Source of the DNA: Demequina litoralis
Lineage (GTDB): Bacteria; Actinomycetota; Actinomycetes; Actinomycetales; Demequinaceae
Length of the DNA: 64,000 bases
Reading direction: 5' to 3'
NCBI RefSeq assembly: GCF_030418455.1
Contig: NZ_JAUHPW010000004.1
Coordinates: forward strand, 186,001 to 250,000
Shown: in pieces, positions 25,261-33,885 of the stretch
How the letters are laid out: every line of letters begins with the position of its first letter
How positions within the stretch are numbered: the stretch's first letter is position 1
Made by a program: the position numbers and the translations under genes
Notes under the pieces: model-generated
Told to the model about the DNA's origin: nothing
Seen by the model: only the letters and a program-made list of their open reading frames with translations
The model's database searches: none

Positions 25261-25890
25261 TCAGTCCACGAGGTGCGCGCCGAGGTGGCGGGCGAGATCG
25301 GGCCCCAGCTCGAGCGCCTGCTGCACCGAGAGGGTCACGCCGCGCAGCCCGGCGGCCTCGACCACGCGGCCCAGCGAGGTCCGCGACACGTCGAAGCCGT
25401 CGACGTCCGCGCGCGACGGCACCAGCTCCTCGATCGAGCCGCCCACCACCGACACCTCGCGCAGCCGCGACCCGGACAGGTCGAGCAGGCCGATCTGCGA
25501 GTCGATGATCTCGAGCCGACGCACCTTGGCGTCGCGCAGCGACAGCACGTCGATCCGCGAGGCCACGATCTTGTGCACCGACACGTCGGACCCGTCGAGC
25601 AGCAGCGCGCCGATGCGCACCCCCTCGAGCCGGCCCGAGAACACCGTCGCTCCCGGCAGCGCGAGCGTCGCGAACGACGAGCCGAGCATCGTGCTGCCCG
25701 TCACGCGCAGGTTCGGCAGCCGGCACTCGCCACCCTGACAGTCGCTGAACATGCACTCCATGAGCTCGACGTCGGGCGCCTCGAGGTCCTCCAGCACGCC
25801 GCCGTCGAGGTGCCGCTGCTCGAGCACCGCACCCCGGACGAGATCCTCGGCCCGCATCGGCTCCAACGCCTGTGTATCCACGCTGTCCAC
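25261..25890 (-). CDS. Pentapeptide-repeat-like protein
   Basis: A 209-residue protein with a quasi-repeated five-residue pattern (L/F at the centre with A/S/D flanks) from about 40 to 175, such as ATLALPGATVFSGRLEGVRI and SLRDAKVRRLEIIDSQIG, which predicts a right-handed quadrilateral beta-helix. Some pentapeptide proteins mimic DNA and shield gyrase, but most have no known role. GTG 25890 is used. A TAGAGT box lies directly before it, so the next in-frame GTG (25881) could be a leaderless start. It is convergent with pth. Confidence 0.75.
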   Translation of the reverse strand: MDSVDTQALEPMRAEDLVRGAVLEQRHLDGGVLEDLEAPDVELMECMFSDCQGGECRLPNLRVTGSTMLGSSFATLALPGATVFSGRLEGVRIGALLLDGSDVSVHKIVASRIDVLSLRDAKVRRLEIIDSQIGLLDLSGSRLREVSVVGGSIEELVPSRADVDGFDVSRTSLGRVVEAAGLRGVTLSVQQALELGPDLARHLGAHLVD

Positions 25891-25966
25891 TCTACGGAAT
25901 GTCCCGGCGCACGCATCGTCCCCGGTCGCGCCGGAACTTCCTCGACACCCGCGCCCGGCCGGTGGC

Positions 25967-25972
25967 TACTAT
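25967..25972 (+). promoter_or_regulatory. -10 box upstream of the pgmB-GH65 operon
   Basis: TACTAT, about 105 bases before the GTG. A decamer copy lies 46 bases further upstream (25912-25921), and the leader ends in GGAGGGAG. I see no sugar-regulator operator in this leader. Confidence 0.4.
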
Positions 25973-26076
25973 CGAGGGGACGCGGCCGTCGCCCCCCTGA
26001 GGAAACATCCAGCGGGGCGGACGCGTTCGACCGGGTGCACGGCATCCGACCGAACCCCGAGCTGGAGGGAGACCCC

Positions 26077-26829
26077 GTGACGATCGAGACCGCCCCCTGG
26101 CACCTGCCCCAGGTGCCCGACGCGAGCTTCGCAGCCGCACTGTTCGACCTGGACGGCGTGCTCACGCCCACCGCGGACGTGCACATGGACGCGTGGCGGC
26201 GGATGTTCACGGACTACTTCGAGTCGCACGGCATCACCCCGGCGTACACGGACGCCGACTACTTCCAGTACGTCGACGGCAAGCCGCGCTACGACGGCGT
26301 GCGCTCCTGCCTCGCATCGCGCGGCGTCACCCTCCCGGAGGGCGCGCCGGACGATGCGCCGGGCACCGAGACCGTGTGCGGCGTGGGCAACACCAAGAAC
26401 GAGGCCTTCGCCGCGATCCTGCGCGAGGAGGGCGTGACGCCCTACGCGGGGTCGGTCGCGCTCATCGACCACCTCGAGAGCATCGGGTGCGCGATGGCGG
26501 TCGTGTCCTCGTCGAGGAACGCGCCGGCGGTCCTCGAGGCCGCGGGGCTCGCGCACCGGTTCGAGATCGTGGTGAGCGGCCAGGTCGCCGCCGACCACGG
26601 CATCGCGGGCAAGCCCGCCCCCGACACCTATCTCTATGCCGCGGAGCTGCTGGGGATCCCGAAGGAGAGCGCGGTCGTGGTCGAGGACGCCATGTCCGGC
26701 GTCGAGGCGGGACGCGCGGGCGCGTTCGGGCTGGTCGTCGGCGTGGACCGCGGCGCGGGGGCGGACGAGCTGCGCGAGGGCGGCGCGGACATCGTGGTCG
26801 AGGACCTGAAGGAGCTGGTGCAGGCATGA
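26077..26829 (+). CDS. pgmB: Beta-phosphoglucomutase (HAD superfamily)
   Basis: A 250-residue HAD phosphomutase interconverting beta-glucose-1-phosphate and glucose-6-phosphate. The catalytic FDLDGVLTPTADVH motif (about 22-35) has both Asp residues; a helical cap follows, then SSSRNAPAVL (motif II Ser), GKPAPDTYL (motif III Lys) and VVEDAMSGVEAGRAG (motif IV). GTG 26077 follows GGAGGGAG. Its stop overlaps the ATG of the GH65 gene, the usual pairing in which a phosphorylase makes beta-G1P and this enzyme feeds it to glycolysis. Confidence 0.9.
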   Translation: MTIETAPWHLPQVPDASFAAALFDLDGVLTPTADVHMDAWRRMFTDYFESHGITPAYTDADYFQYVDGKPRYDGVRSCLASRGVTLPEGAPDDAPGTETVCGVGNTKNEAFAAILREEGVTPYAGSVALIDHLESIGCAMAVVSSSRNAPAVLEAAGLAHRFEIVVSGQVAADHGIAGKPAPDTYLYAAELLGIPKESAVVVEDAMSGVEAGRAGAFGLVVGVDRGAGADELREGGADIVVEDLKELVQA

Positions 26830-29345
26830 AGGCGGCGCAGCGCGCGCTCGGCGACACGACCGCGCCGGACTACGTGGACCGGTTGAGGTTCCCGGCCGAC
26901 CCATGGCGGCTCGTCGAGACCGAGTTCGGCTCCGAGGACATGGGCACCACCGAGACGCTGTTCTCGCTCGGCAACGGGTACCTGGGCCTGCGCGGCAACA
27001 TCGAGGAGGGGCACGATGCGTACGCGCACGGCGCCTTCATCAACGGCTTCCACGAGACGTGGCGGATCCGGCACGCCGAGGAGGCGTACGGTTTCGCGCG
27101 CACCGGCCAGACCATCGTCAACGTGCCGGACCCTAAGATCATCCGGCTCTACGTCGACGACGAGCCGCTGCTGCTGTCCGTCGCGGACCTGCCCGAGTAC
27201 TCGCGCACGCTCGACATGCGCACCGGCGTGCTCACGCGCGACCTGCTGTGGCGCACGCCCGCGGGCAACCGCGTCCGCGTGCGCTCGCGGCGCATGGTGT
27301 CGTTCCAGCAGCGCCACCTCGCGATCATGCAGTTCGAGGTGACGCTGCTCGACAAGGAGGCCCCCATCGCGGTGTCCTCGCAGCTGCTCAACCGCCAGGC
27401 GGGTGCCGACGAGTACCGGTCCTCACCCGGCGGCGGCGTGGGCTTCGACCCCCGCAAGTCGGAGAACTTCAACGAGCGCGTGCTCGAGCCCCGCCTCCAC
27501 CGCGCGCACGACTCCCACCTCATGCTCGGCTACCAGTGCGTCAACTCCGGGATGACGCTCGCCGTCGCGATGGAGCACCAGTACGACTTCGACGGCGACG
27601 TGCAGACCGAGACCGAGATCCAGCCGGACTACGCGAAGCAGGTGTTCCGCTTCCACGCGCAGCCCGGGCGCACGTTCAGCCTCACCAAGGTCGTGACCTA
27701 TCACACGTCCCGCATGGTGCCCGCGCGCGAGCTCGGCGACCGCTGCCACCGCACGCTCTCGCGCGTGCGCAGCGAGACCGTCGAGAAGCAGTTCGCGGAC
27801 CAGGAGGAGTGGCTGGGCGACTTCTGGAAGCGCTCGGACGTCGAGGTCGACGGCGACGACCGCGTGCAGCAGGCGATCCGCTGGAACCTCTTCCAGCTCG
27901 CGCAGGCCGCCGCGCGGGGCGACGGTCAGGGCGTGGCCGCCAAGGGCGTGACGGGCTCCGGCTACAGCGGCCACTACTTCTGGGACACCGAGATCTACGT
28001 GGTGCCCTTCTTCGTCTACACGTCGCCGGGGATCGCGCGGAACGCGCTGAGGTACCGCTTCCGGATGCTGCCCAAGGCGATCGAGCGCGCAGGGGAGCTG
28101 GCCCAGCACGGCGCGCTGTTCCCGTGGCGCACCATCAACGGCGAGGAGGCGTCCGCGTACTACGCGGCCGGCACCGCGCAGTACCACATCGATGCGGACA
28201 TCTCCTTCGCGATCGACAAGTACGTCAAGGCCACGGGCGACGACGAGTTCCTCGCACGCGAGGGCATCGACATCCTGGTGCAGACGGCGCGCATGTGGGC
28301 GGACCTGGGGTTCTGGCGCAACATCAAGGGCGACGGGTCCAGCTTCCGCATCCACGGCGTCACCGGGCCGGACGAGTACACCACCGTCGTGAACGACAAC
28401 CTCTACACGAACGTCATGGCGCGCTTCAACCTGCGCGCCGCGGCGGCCGCGGTGCGCAAGCTCGCGTCGATGTGGCCCGACCAGTACCGCAAGATGGTCG
28501 CACGGCTGGGCCTCGAGGACGCCGAGGTCATCGAGTGGGAGTCCGCCGCCGAGGCGATGGCGATCCTGTGGGACGAGGACCTCGGCATCCACCCGCAGGA
28601 CGCGCTGTTCCACGAGCGCGAGCTGTGGGACCTCGAGAACACGCCGCCCGAGCAGCGGCCGCTGCTGCTGCACTTCCACCCGCTGGTGATCTACCGCTTC
28701 CAGGTGCTCAAGCAGGCGGACGTGGTGCTCGCGCTGTTCCTCCAGGGCGACCAGTTCTCCTCGGAGGAGAAGAAGGCCGACTTCGACTACTACGATCCCA
28801 TCACCACCGGCGACTCGACGCTCTCGGGCGTGGTGCAGTCGATCATGGCGGCGGAGGTCGGGTACCACGAGCTCGCGCTGCGGTACTTCTGGGACGGGCT
28901 GTGCGTCGACATCGCGAACCTCCACGCCAACACCGCGGACGGCGTGCACGTCGCCTCCGCGGGCGGCGTGTGGTCGGCCCTCGTGCACGGCTTCGGCGGC
29001 ATGCGCGACTACGGCGGCGTGCTGTCCTTCGACCCGCGCCTGCCCCCCTCGTGGCCCGAGATGCGCTTCCGGGTCACGCAGCGTGGCACACGCCTGCTGG
29101 TGACGCTGCGCGAGGACGAGGTCGCCTTCACCGTCGAGGAGGGGCAGGGTCTCACCGTGATGGTGCGCGGCGAGCGCGTCAGCGTGCTGCGCGGCGAGGA
29201 CGTCACCGTGCCGCTCGACGGCCAGGGGCCGCGGCTGCCGGGCGCTCCCGACGCATCGGCCTTCCACGGGACGATGCGCTCGGACGGCTCGGTCGTCACG
29301 GCTTCGCTGCCCGCGGTGGTCGACGCGGACGGGGAGATCGACTGA
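26826..29345 (+). CDS. Glycoside hydrolase family 65 disaccharide phosphorylase
   Basis: An 839-residue inverting phosphorylase (trehalose, maltose or kojibiose type) that splits an alpha-glucosyl disaccharide with phosphate to beta-G1P. An N-terminal beta-sandwich (about 1-290) leads to the (alpha/alpha)6 barrel with FWDTEIYVVPFF and the catalytic general-acid Glu in VTGPDEYTTVVND (about 516). HANTADGVHVAS (about 700) lies in the phosphate-binding region, followed by a C-terminal beta domain. Start and coupling are set by the ATGA overlap with pgmB. Sequence alone does not fix the disaccharide. A decamer (29269) lies in the variable tail. Confidence 0.9.
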   Translation: MKAAQRALGDTTAPDYVDRLRFPADPWRLVETEFGSEDMGTTETLFSLGNGYLGLRGNIEEGHDAYAHGAFINGFHETWRIRHAEEAYGFARTGQTIVNVPDPKIIRLYVDDEPLLLSVADLPEYSRTLDMRTGVLTRDLLWRTPAGNRVRVRSRRMVSFQQRHLAIMQFEVTLLDKEAPIAVSSQLLNRQAGADEYRSSPGGGVGFDPRKSENFNERVLEPRLHRAHDSHLMLGYQCVNSGMTLAVAMEHQYDFDGDVQTETEIQPDYAKQVFRFHAQPGRTFSLTKVVTYHTSRMVPARELGDRCHRTLSRVRSETVEKQFADQEEWLGDFWKRSDVEVDGDDRVQQAIRWNLFQLAQAAARGDGQGVAAKGVTGSGYSGHYFWDTEIYVVPFFVYTSPGIARNALRYRFRMLPKAIERAGELAQHGALFPWRTINGEEASAYYAAGTAQYHIDADISFAIDKYVKATGDDEFLAREGIDILVQTARMWADLGFWRNIKGDGSSFRIHGVTGPDEYTTVVNDNLYTNVMARFNLRAAAAAVRKLASMWPDQYRKMVARLGLEDAEVIEWESAAEAMAILWDEDLGIHPQDALFHERELWDLENTPPEQRPLLLHFHPLVIYRFQVLKQADVVLALFLQGDQFSSEEKKADFDYYDPITTGDSTLSGVVQSIMAAEVGYHELALRYFWDGLCVDIANLHANTADGVHVASAGGVWSALVHGFGGMRDYGGVLSFDPRLPPSWPEMRFRVTQRGTRLLVTLREDEVAFTVEEGQGLTVMVRGERVSVLRGEDVTVPLDGQGPRLPGAPDASAFHGTMRSDGSVVTASLPAVVDADGEID

Positions 29346-29408
29346 CGGGTCGTCCCGCGGCCTGGTGCCCGCGGCGCGCCGTTCCCGCTCACCCCGCGCC
29401 GCCACCCC

Positions 29409-29417
29409 TGTGGACAA
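29409..29417. promoter_or_regulatory. DnaA-box-like 9-mer upstream of the DUF222 gene
   Basis: TGTGGACAA is the exact complement of TTGTCCACA, the high-GC actinobacterial DnaA box. It is a single copy in the 122-base gap before the DUF222-HNH gene; the following ACTGTCCGGATTGTC forms a partial inverted copy. One box cannot be an origin; it may be chance or a regulatory site. Confidence 0.35.
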
Positions 29418-29467
29418 CTGTCCGGATTGTCGGGTTCGTTGTCTGAGGGCGGTGGTGGACTTGTCAC

Positions 29468-30847
29468 ATGGCCGAGTCGACCGTCGCCGATCCCCTCGAC
29501 GGGCTGCGTGTGCGTGTCGAGGCGTCGGGCGGGCTGCCTGACTGGGATGCGGTGGCGTTGATGCGGGAGGCGGTGGGTCGGCGGCGTGAGACGGATCTGG
29601 TGGTCGCGCAGATGGCCGCGAGGCTCGCGGTGCGGTCCGGGCCGGGGCGTGCGGGGATCGCGAGCCGGCAGGGGTTCCGGGGGATCGATCAGCTGATCGC
29701 GTCGGAGACCGGCGGCACGGTGGCCGAGGCCGAGCGGCTGCGGATCCTGGGCACGGCGCTGTACGGGACGCCGGACGATGCGCCGGGCGGTGCGTCGGTG
29801 CTGCCTCATCTCGCGTACGAGGCCAGGGAGGGTCGGCTGAGCGCGGACAAGTTCGTGCTGCTGCGTGAGGTGCTGATGACGCATCCGGACGCGCGTGACA
29901 TGGATGGGCTGCCGGTGGACGATGCGGTGCGGGCCACCCCGGTGGGGCGGCTGCCGTTGGCGCGGGTGGAGAAGATGGCGGTCGGCAAGGCGGTGATCTC
30001 ACCGCTGAGGACGGTGCGGTCGCTGGTCGCGCAGCTCGAGGCGGGGCTGACGCCGCCGTCGACGGGCGAGGAGCAGTACGAGGAGCTGTACCGGGCACGG
30101 CTGGCGACGTTGCGTGAGGAGGCCAACGGCATGGTCCGCCTGGTCGCGATGCTGGACCCGCTGACCGCCGCCCCGCTGCTCGCGGCGCTGGACGGGTACA
30201 TGAAGAAGCAGTTCCGTGAGGCACGCGAGGACGGCGGCGAGGATCAGCCGACTGTGGGCCAGATGCGTGCGGACGCCCTGGGCTGGCTCGGGCGGCACGC
30301 GAACGGATGCCGCAAGCCCCACGACGCCGTCAAGACCGCCGTCAACATCCGCATCTCGCTGGCGGACCTTCGGACCGGCGACGGCTACGGCGAGCTCGAC
30401 GGGATCCGGCGTCCACTGCCGGGGGCTCTGTTGGGCTGGTATGCGGCGGATGCGGAGCTCATCCCCACCGTGCTGGGCACGTGCGGCGAGGTCCTCGACC
30501 ACGGGCACGCGCAGCGCCTGTTCACGCCCGCCCAACGGCGGGCGATCGCGCAACGCGACCGGGGCTGCGCGTGGTGCGGAGCGCCGCCGAGCTTCTGCGA
30601 CGTCCACCACATCCGCTACTGGGTCGACGGCGGCAGGACCGACCTCGACAACGGCATCATGCTGTGCGTGACCTGCCACCACTGGATCCATCGCGACCGG
30701 TGGGCCATCCGGTTCCGCCAGGGCAGCCCCGAGTTCATCCCACCGGCCTCGATCGACCCCGACCAGCGACCCCGACCCGGCTATCAGGTACGCATCAGGC
30801 TCGACCCGGCGGAACTGGTCGAGGCGAGCCGCGCCGGACCACCCTGA
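29468..30847 (+). CDS. DUF222 and HNH endonuclease domain protein (13E12-like)
   Basis: A 459-residue protein of the family that is multiplied in actinobacterial genomes (mycobacterial 13E12 repeat family). The helical DUF222 domain spans about 1-330. A C-terminal HNH domain shows CAWCGAPPSFCDVHHIRYW, then LDNGIMLCVTCHHWIH (two CxxC zinc pairs, HH, N, H), so the nuclease site looks intact. The first 600 bases use noticeably more CGT, GAT and GGT codons than the neighbours, suggesting later arrival. Two decamers (29773, 29917) both read Asp-Asp-Ala. Cellular function is unknown. Confidence 0.85.
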   Translation: MAESTVADPLDGLRVRVEASGGLPDWDAVALMREAVGRRRETDLVVAQMAARLAVRSGPGRAGIASRQGFRGIDQLIASETGGTVAEAERLRILGTALYGTPDDAPGGASVLPHLAYEAREGRLSADKFVLLREVLMTHPDARDMDGLPVDDAVRATPVGRLPLARVEKMAVGKAVISPLRTVRSLVAQLEAGLTPPSTGEEQYEELYRARLATLREEANGMVRLVAMLDPLTAAPLLAALDGYMKKQFREAREDGGEDQPTVGQMRADALGWLGRHANGCRKPHDAVKTAVNIRISLADLRTGDGYGELDGIRRPLPGALLGWYAADAELIPTVLGTCGEVLDHGHAQRLFTPAQRRAIAQRDRGCAWCGAPPSFCDVHHIRYWVDGGRTDLDNGIMLCVTCHHWIHRDRWAIRFRQGSPEFIPPASIDPDQRPRPGYQVRIRLDPAELVEASRAGPP

Positions 30848-30858
30848 CGCGCCGCGCG

Positions 30859-31593
30859 TCAGCGGTGCGTGATGCGGGCGAGGAACTCGCGCGTCTCCGG
30901 CTGCTGAGGGTCCTCGAAGATCTGCTCCGGCGTGCCCACCTCGAGCGGACGGCCGCCGTGCATGAACACGATGCGGTCGGCGACCGAGCGCGCGAAGGAC
31001 ATCTCGTGCGTCGCCATGAGCATGGTCGAGCCCTGCGCCTTGAGGTCCCGCACCAGGTCGAGCACCTCGCCCACGAGCATCGGGTCGAGGGCCGACGTGA
31101 TCTCGTCGAGGAGGAGCAGCTCCGGGTCCGTGAGGATCGCGCGCACGATCGCGACGCGCTGCTGCTGCCCGCCGGAGAGGCGGTCCGGGTAGTCCTCGAC
31201 CTTCTCGCCGAGGCCGAACTTCTCGAGCAGCCCCACGGCCCGGTCCCGTGCCACATCGGCGGGGGTGCCGTGCACCTTGCGGGCCGCGAGCGTGACGTTG
31301 TCGATCACGCGCATGTGGGGGAACAGGTTGAAGTGCTGGAAGACCACGCCGATGCGGGCACGCACCTTGTCGACGTCGACCGCCGGGTCGGTGATGTCGT
31401 CGCCGCTCAGCAGGATCCGGCCGTCGTCGACGCGCTCGATGAGGTTGATGGTCCTCATGAGCGTGGACTTGCCGGACCCCGAGGCGCCGATGACGACGAC
31501 GACCTCGTGCTCGTCGACCTCGAGGTCGACCCCCTTGAGGACGTGGTTGTCGCCGAAGAGCTTGTGGACGCCGTGCAGCTCGAGGACGCTCAC
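30859..31593 (-). CDS. Polar amino-acid ABC transporter, ATP-binding protein
   Basis: A 244-residue ATPase of the GlnQ/HisP class. Walker A is GASGSGKST (about 36-44), Q-loop VVFQHFNLFPH, signature LSGGQQQRVAIVRA, Walker B LLLLDEITSALDP and H-loop MATHEMSFA. The GTG start overlaps the permease stop (GTGA at 31590-31593). It is the third gene of the unit binding protein-permease-ATPase. Confidence 0.94.
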   Translation of the reverse strand: MSVLELHGVHKLFGDNHVLKGVDLEVDEHEVVVVIGASGSGKSTLMRTINLIERVDDGRILLSGDDITDPAVDVDKVRARIGVVFQHFNLFPHMRVIDNVTLAARKVHGTPADVARDRAVGLLEKFGLGEKVEDYPDRLSGGQQQRVAIVRAILTDPELLLLDEITSALDPMLVGEVLDLVRDLKAQGSTMLMATHEMSFARSVADRIVFMHGGRPLEVGTPEQIFEDPQQPETREFLARITHR

Positions 31594-32453
31594 ACCGTGC
31601 CTCCGATCTGCTCGCGCTTGGCCATGCGGGCCGAGACGTGGTCGGTGAGGCGGATCATCGGGAAGCTCATGAGCACGAAGAGGAGGCCCGCCACCACGTA
31701 CGGGGTGAAGTTGTAGGTGCTCGCCGTCGCGATCTGCGCGGCGCGCACCGCGTCGACGGCGCCGAGCACGGAGATGAGGCCCACGTCCTTCTGCATCGAC
31801 ACGAAGTCGTTCATGAGGGCCGGCACCACCTTGCGCAGCGCCTGCGGGATCACCACGAGGCGCAGCGTCTTGGCGTGCGACAGGCCGAGCGACCGGGCGG
31901 CGATGCGCTGCGACGGGTGGACCGCCTCCATGCCGGCGCGCAGCACCTCGGCCACGTAGGCGGAGTAGCAGAGCGTGATCGCGATGGTGCCGAGCACCGC
32001 GACGGAGATGCGGCTCTCGGGGTTGAGGGCCGGGATGCCGAAGCCCACGAGGTACAGCACGATGAGCACGGGCAGGCCGCGGAACAGGTCCGTGTAGCCG
32101 GTGGCGAGGGCGCGCAGCGGGAACCACACGGGCCCGCGCAGGGACCGCATCACCGCGAGCAGCGTGGCGACCACGGCGACCGCGATCGTCGCGAAGAACA
32201 GCACGCGGATGTTGAGCCACAGGCCCTCGAGGATCTTCGGGAACGAGTCCCGTGCGATCTCGGGGTTGAAGAACGACTGCTGGACGTCCGCCCAGCCGGG
32301 AGAGCTGAGGACCAGCCAGCCCGCGACACCCGCGAAGACGACCGTCGAGGCGAGCGCGACGAGGACCGAGCGGCGGGAGGCGCGCTTGCGGCTGAGGCGG
32401 CGCTCCAGCTCGAGCTCGCTGGGAGCCCAGGTCTCCGCCGCTCGGTCCATCAT
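31590..32453 (-). CDS. Polar amino-acid ABC transporter, permease
   Basis: A 287-residue HisM/GlnP-type permease. A charged N-terminal stretch of 30 residues precedes TM1 (VLVALASTVVFAGVAGWLV), and five or six helices follow. The EAA loop coupling to the ATPase is visible as EAVHPSQRIAARSLGLSHAKTLR. The long first periplasmic loop is typical for this subfamily. Only one permease gene is present, so it presumably works as a homodimer. Confidence 0.93.
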   Translation of the reverse strand: MMDRAAETWAPSELELERRLSRKRASRRSVLVALASTVVFAGVAGWLVLSSPGWADVQQSFFNPEIARDSFPKILEGLWLNIRVLFFATIAVAVVATLLAVMRSLRGPVWFPLRALATGYTDLFRGLPVLIVLYLVGFGIPALNPESRISVAVLGTIAITLCYSAYVAEVLRAGMEAVHPSQRIAARSLGLSHAKTLRLVVIPQALRKVVPALMNDFVSMQKDVGLISVLGAVDAVRAAQIATASTYNFTPYVVAGLLFVLMSFPMIRLTDHVSARMAKREQIGGTV

Positions 32454-32471
32454 CGTCCGTCTATCTCAGGG

Positions 32472-33344
32472 CTACTTGAGGACCGGGACGTCGACGGCGT
32501 CCGACAGCCACTCGGTCTCGATCGCGGCGAGCGTGCCGTCCTCGCGGAGCGCGTCGACCGCCTCCGTCACGGCCTCGGTGAGCGTCGAGCCCTTGGGGAG
32601 CACGAAGCCGAACTCGTCGCCACCGGTCGCGTCCTCGAACTGGCCGAGGATGACGCCGCCGTCGAGCACCGCGGCGGCCAGGTAGAAGGCCGACGGGAGG
32701 TCGATCACGAACGCGTCGATCTGGCCCGACGTCAGCGCGGCCACGGTGTCCTCCGAGGAGTTGAAGACCGCGAGGTTCTGGTCGCCCAGGACCTCGGCCG
32801 CCACCGTGTACGAGGTGGTGCCGGAGGGCACGCCCACCTGGAGGTCCGCGAGGTCCGCGACCGAGGCGGCGTCCGCGGCGGCGGAGCCCTCGACCGTCAC
32901 GACCGCCTGGGTGGTCGTGTAGTACGGCGAGGAGAAGTCGACCGCGTTCTTGCGCTCCTCGGTGATGGAGAACTGCTGGATGTTCATGTCCCAGTCCTTC
33001 GCGCCGGGCGCGATGGCCGAGTCGAAGCTCGAGCGGACCCACACGACGTCCTCGGCCGCGAAGCCCATCTGCTCGGCGACCGCGTACGCGACGGCGGCCT
33101 CGAAGCCCTCGCCCGACTCCGGGTCGTCGCCCACGACCCACGGCTCGTAGGCGGGCTCGCCGGTCGCGATGGTGAGCTTGCCCTCGGTGAGGGTCTCGAG
33201 CGCGACCGCGGTCTCGCTCGCCTCGGGGGCGCTCGACGCGGACTCGCTGGCCTCGGGCTCGGACGAGGAGGAGCAGCCCGCCATCATCAGCGCGGAGAGG
33301 GCGGTCGTCGCGATCAGGCCGGCGCGCACACGTGTGCTGGTCAT
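32472..33344 (-). CDS. Polar amino-acid ABC transporter, substrate-binding lipoprotein
   Basis: A 290-residue SBP_bac_3-family lipoprotein. The signal peptide ends in a lipobox (ALMMAGC, Cys about 24), followed by a Ser/Glu linker and the two-lobed binding fold starting TLTEGKLTIATGEPAYEPWV, with VGVPSGTTSYTVAAEVL and a closing helix. The ligand is likely a polar amino acid or derivative; the downstream genes deal with adenosylhomocysteine-like compounds, so a sulphur amino acid is worth considering. AAGGAGCACCC precedes the ATG. Confidence 0.92.
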   Translation of the reverse strand: MTSTRVRAGLIATTALSALMMAGCSSSSEPEASESASSAPEASETAVALETLTEGKLTIATGEPAYEPWVVGDDPESGEGFEAAVAYAVAEQMGFAAEDVVWVRSSFDSAIAPGAKDWDMNIQQFSITEERKNAVDFSSPYYTTTQAVVTVEGSAAADAASVADLADLQVGVPSGTTSYTVAAEVLGDQNLAVFNSSEDTVAALTSGQIDAFVIDLPSAFYLAAAVLDGGVILGQFEDATGGDEFGFVLPKGSTLTEAVTEAVDALREDGTLAAIETEWLSDAVDVPVLK

Positions 33345-33405
33345 GGGTGCTCCTTGGAAGAAGAAAGGGGGGTGGGAGAACGGCCGACGATGGCCGTGAG
33401 GCCAC

Positions 33406-33438
33406 AGTGTAGCGGCGGCCCTGAGACAGGCCGTCTCA
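33406..33438 (-). promoter_or_regulatory. Promoter and palindromic operator of the ABC transporter operon
   Basis: On the minus strand TACACT (33411-33406) is a good -10 box. The 17-bp palindrome TGAGACGGCCTGTCTCA (33438-33422) covers the place of the -35, an arrangement that suits a repressor. GAGAC-N5-GTCTC resembles, with one base less spacing, the McbR methionine-repressor site (TAGAC-N6-GTCTA) of corynebacteria; that link is only a hint. Confidence 0.5.
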
Positions 33439-33885
33439 TCAGGCGAGACGCCAGTCGGCGAAGTCGAAGCCCGGCGACACCATGCAGCTGACGAGCACCT
33501 CGGCATCGCCCCCGAGCCGCCCCGCCTGCCACGTCCCGGCGGGCACCAGGCACTGCGCCACGTGGCCCGCGGCCAGGTCGGGGCCCAGCGTCACGGTGAC
33601 CGGCGCATCGTCCGGCGCCTCGCCCTCGCCGCCGAGCCGCAGCTCGAGCGTCCCGGGGCCGTGCCACAGCCACAGCTCGTCCGACGTGACCACGTGCCAC
33701 GCGCTCTCCTCGCCGGGGGTGAGGAGGTAGTGGATGCACGTGGCCGCGGGGCGCGGGCCGCCCGGCGTCTCGACCGGCAGCTGCGACGTGTACGTGCGTC
33801 GGAACCAGCCGCCCTCGGGGTGCGGCGCGAGGTCCAGCAGGCGGGCGGTCGCGGGGGTCGCGGGGGTCGCGGGGGCGTCGGTCAT
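33439..33885 (-). CDS. Cupin DUF985 family protein
   Basis: A 148-residue single-domain cupin of the DUF985 family. PHPEGGWFRRTYTS, IHYLLTPGEESAWHVVTSDE and LWLWHGPG are the family's hallmark strands, and VAQCLVPAGTWQAGRL and SCMVSPGFDFADWRL form the second cupin motif. Members bind metals or sugars; the role is undefined. It is coupled to the amidohydrolase gene by an ATGA overlap. A decamer (33604, Asp-Asp-Ala) lies in a loop. Confidence 0.85.
   Translation of the reverse strand: MTDAPATPATPATARLLDLAPHPEGGWFRRTYTSQLPVETPGGPRPAATCIHYLLTPGEESAWHVVTSDELWLWHGPGTLELRLGGEGEAPDDAPVTVTLGPDLAAGHVAQCLVPAGTWQAGRLGGDAEVLVSCMVSPGFDFADWRLA

Noticed and set aside
29409..29417. Replication origin near the DUF222 gene
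   Set aside because: Only one DnaA-box-like 9-mer, no box cluster, no AT-rich unwinding region, and no dnaA or dnaN nearby.
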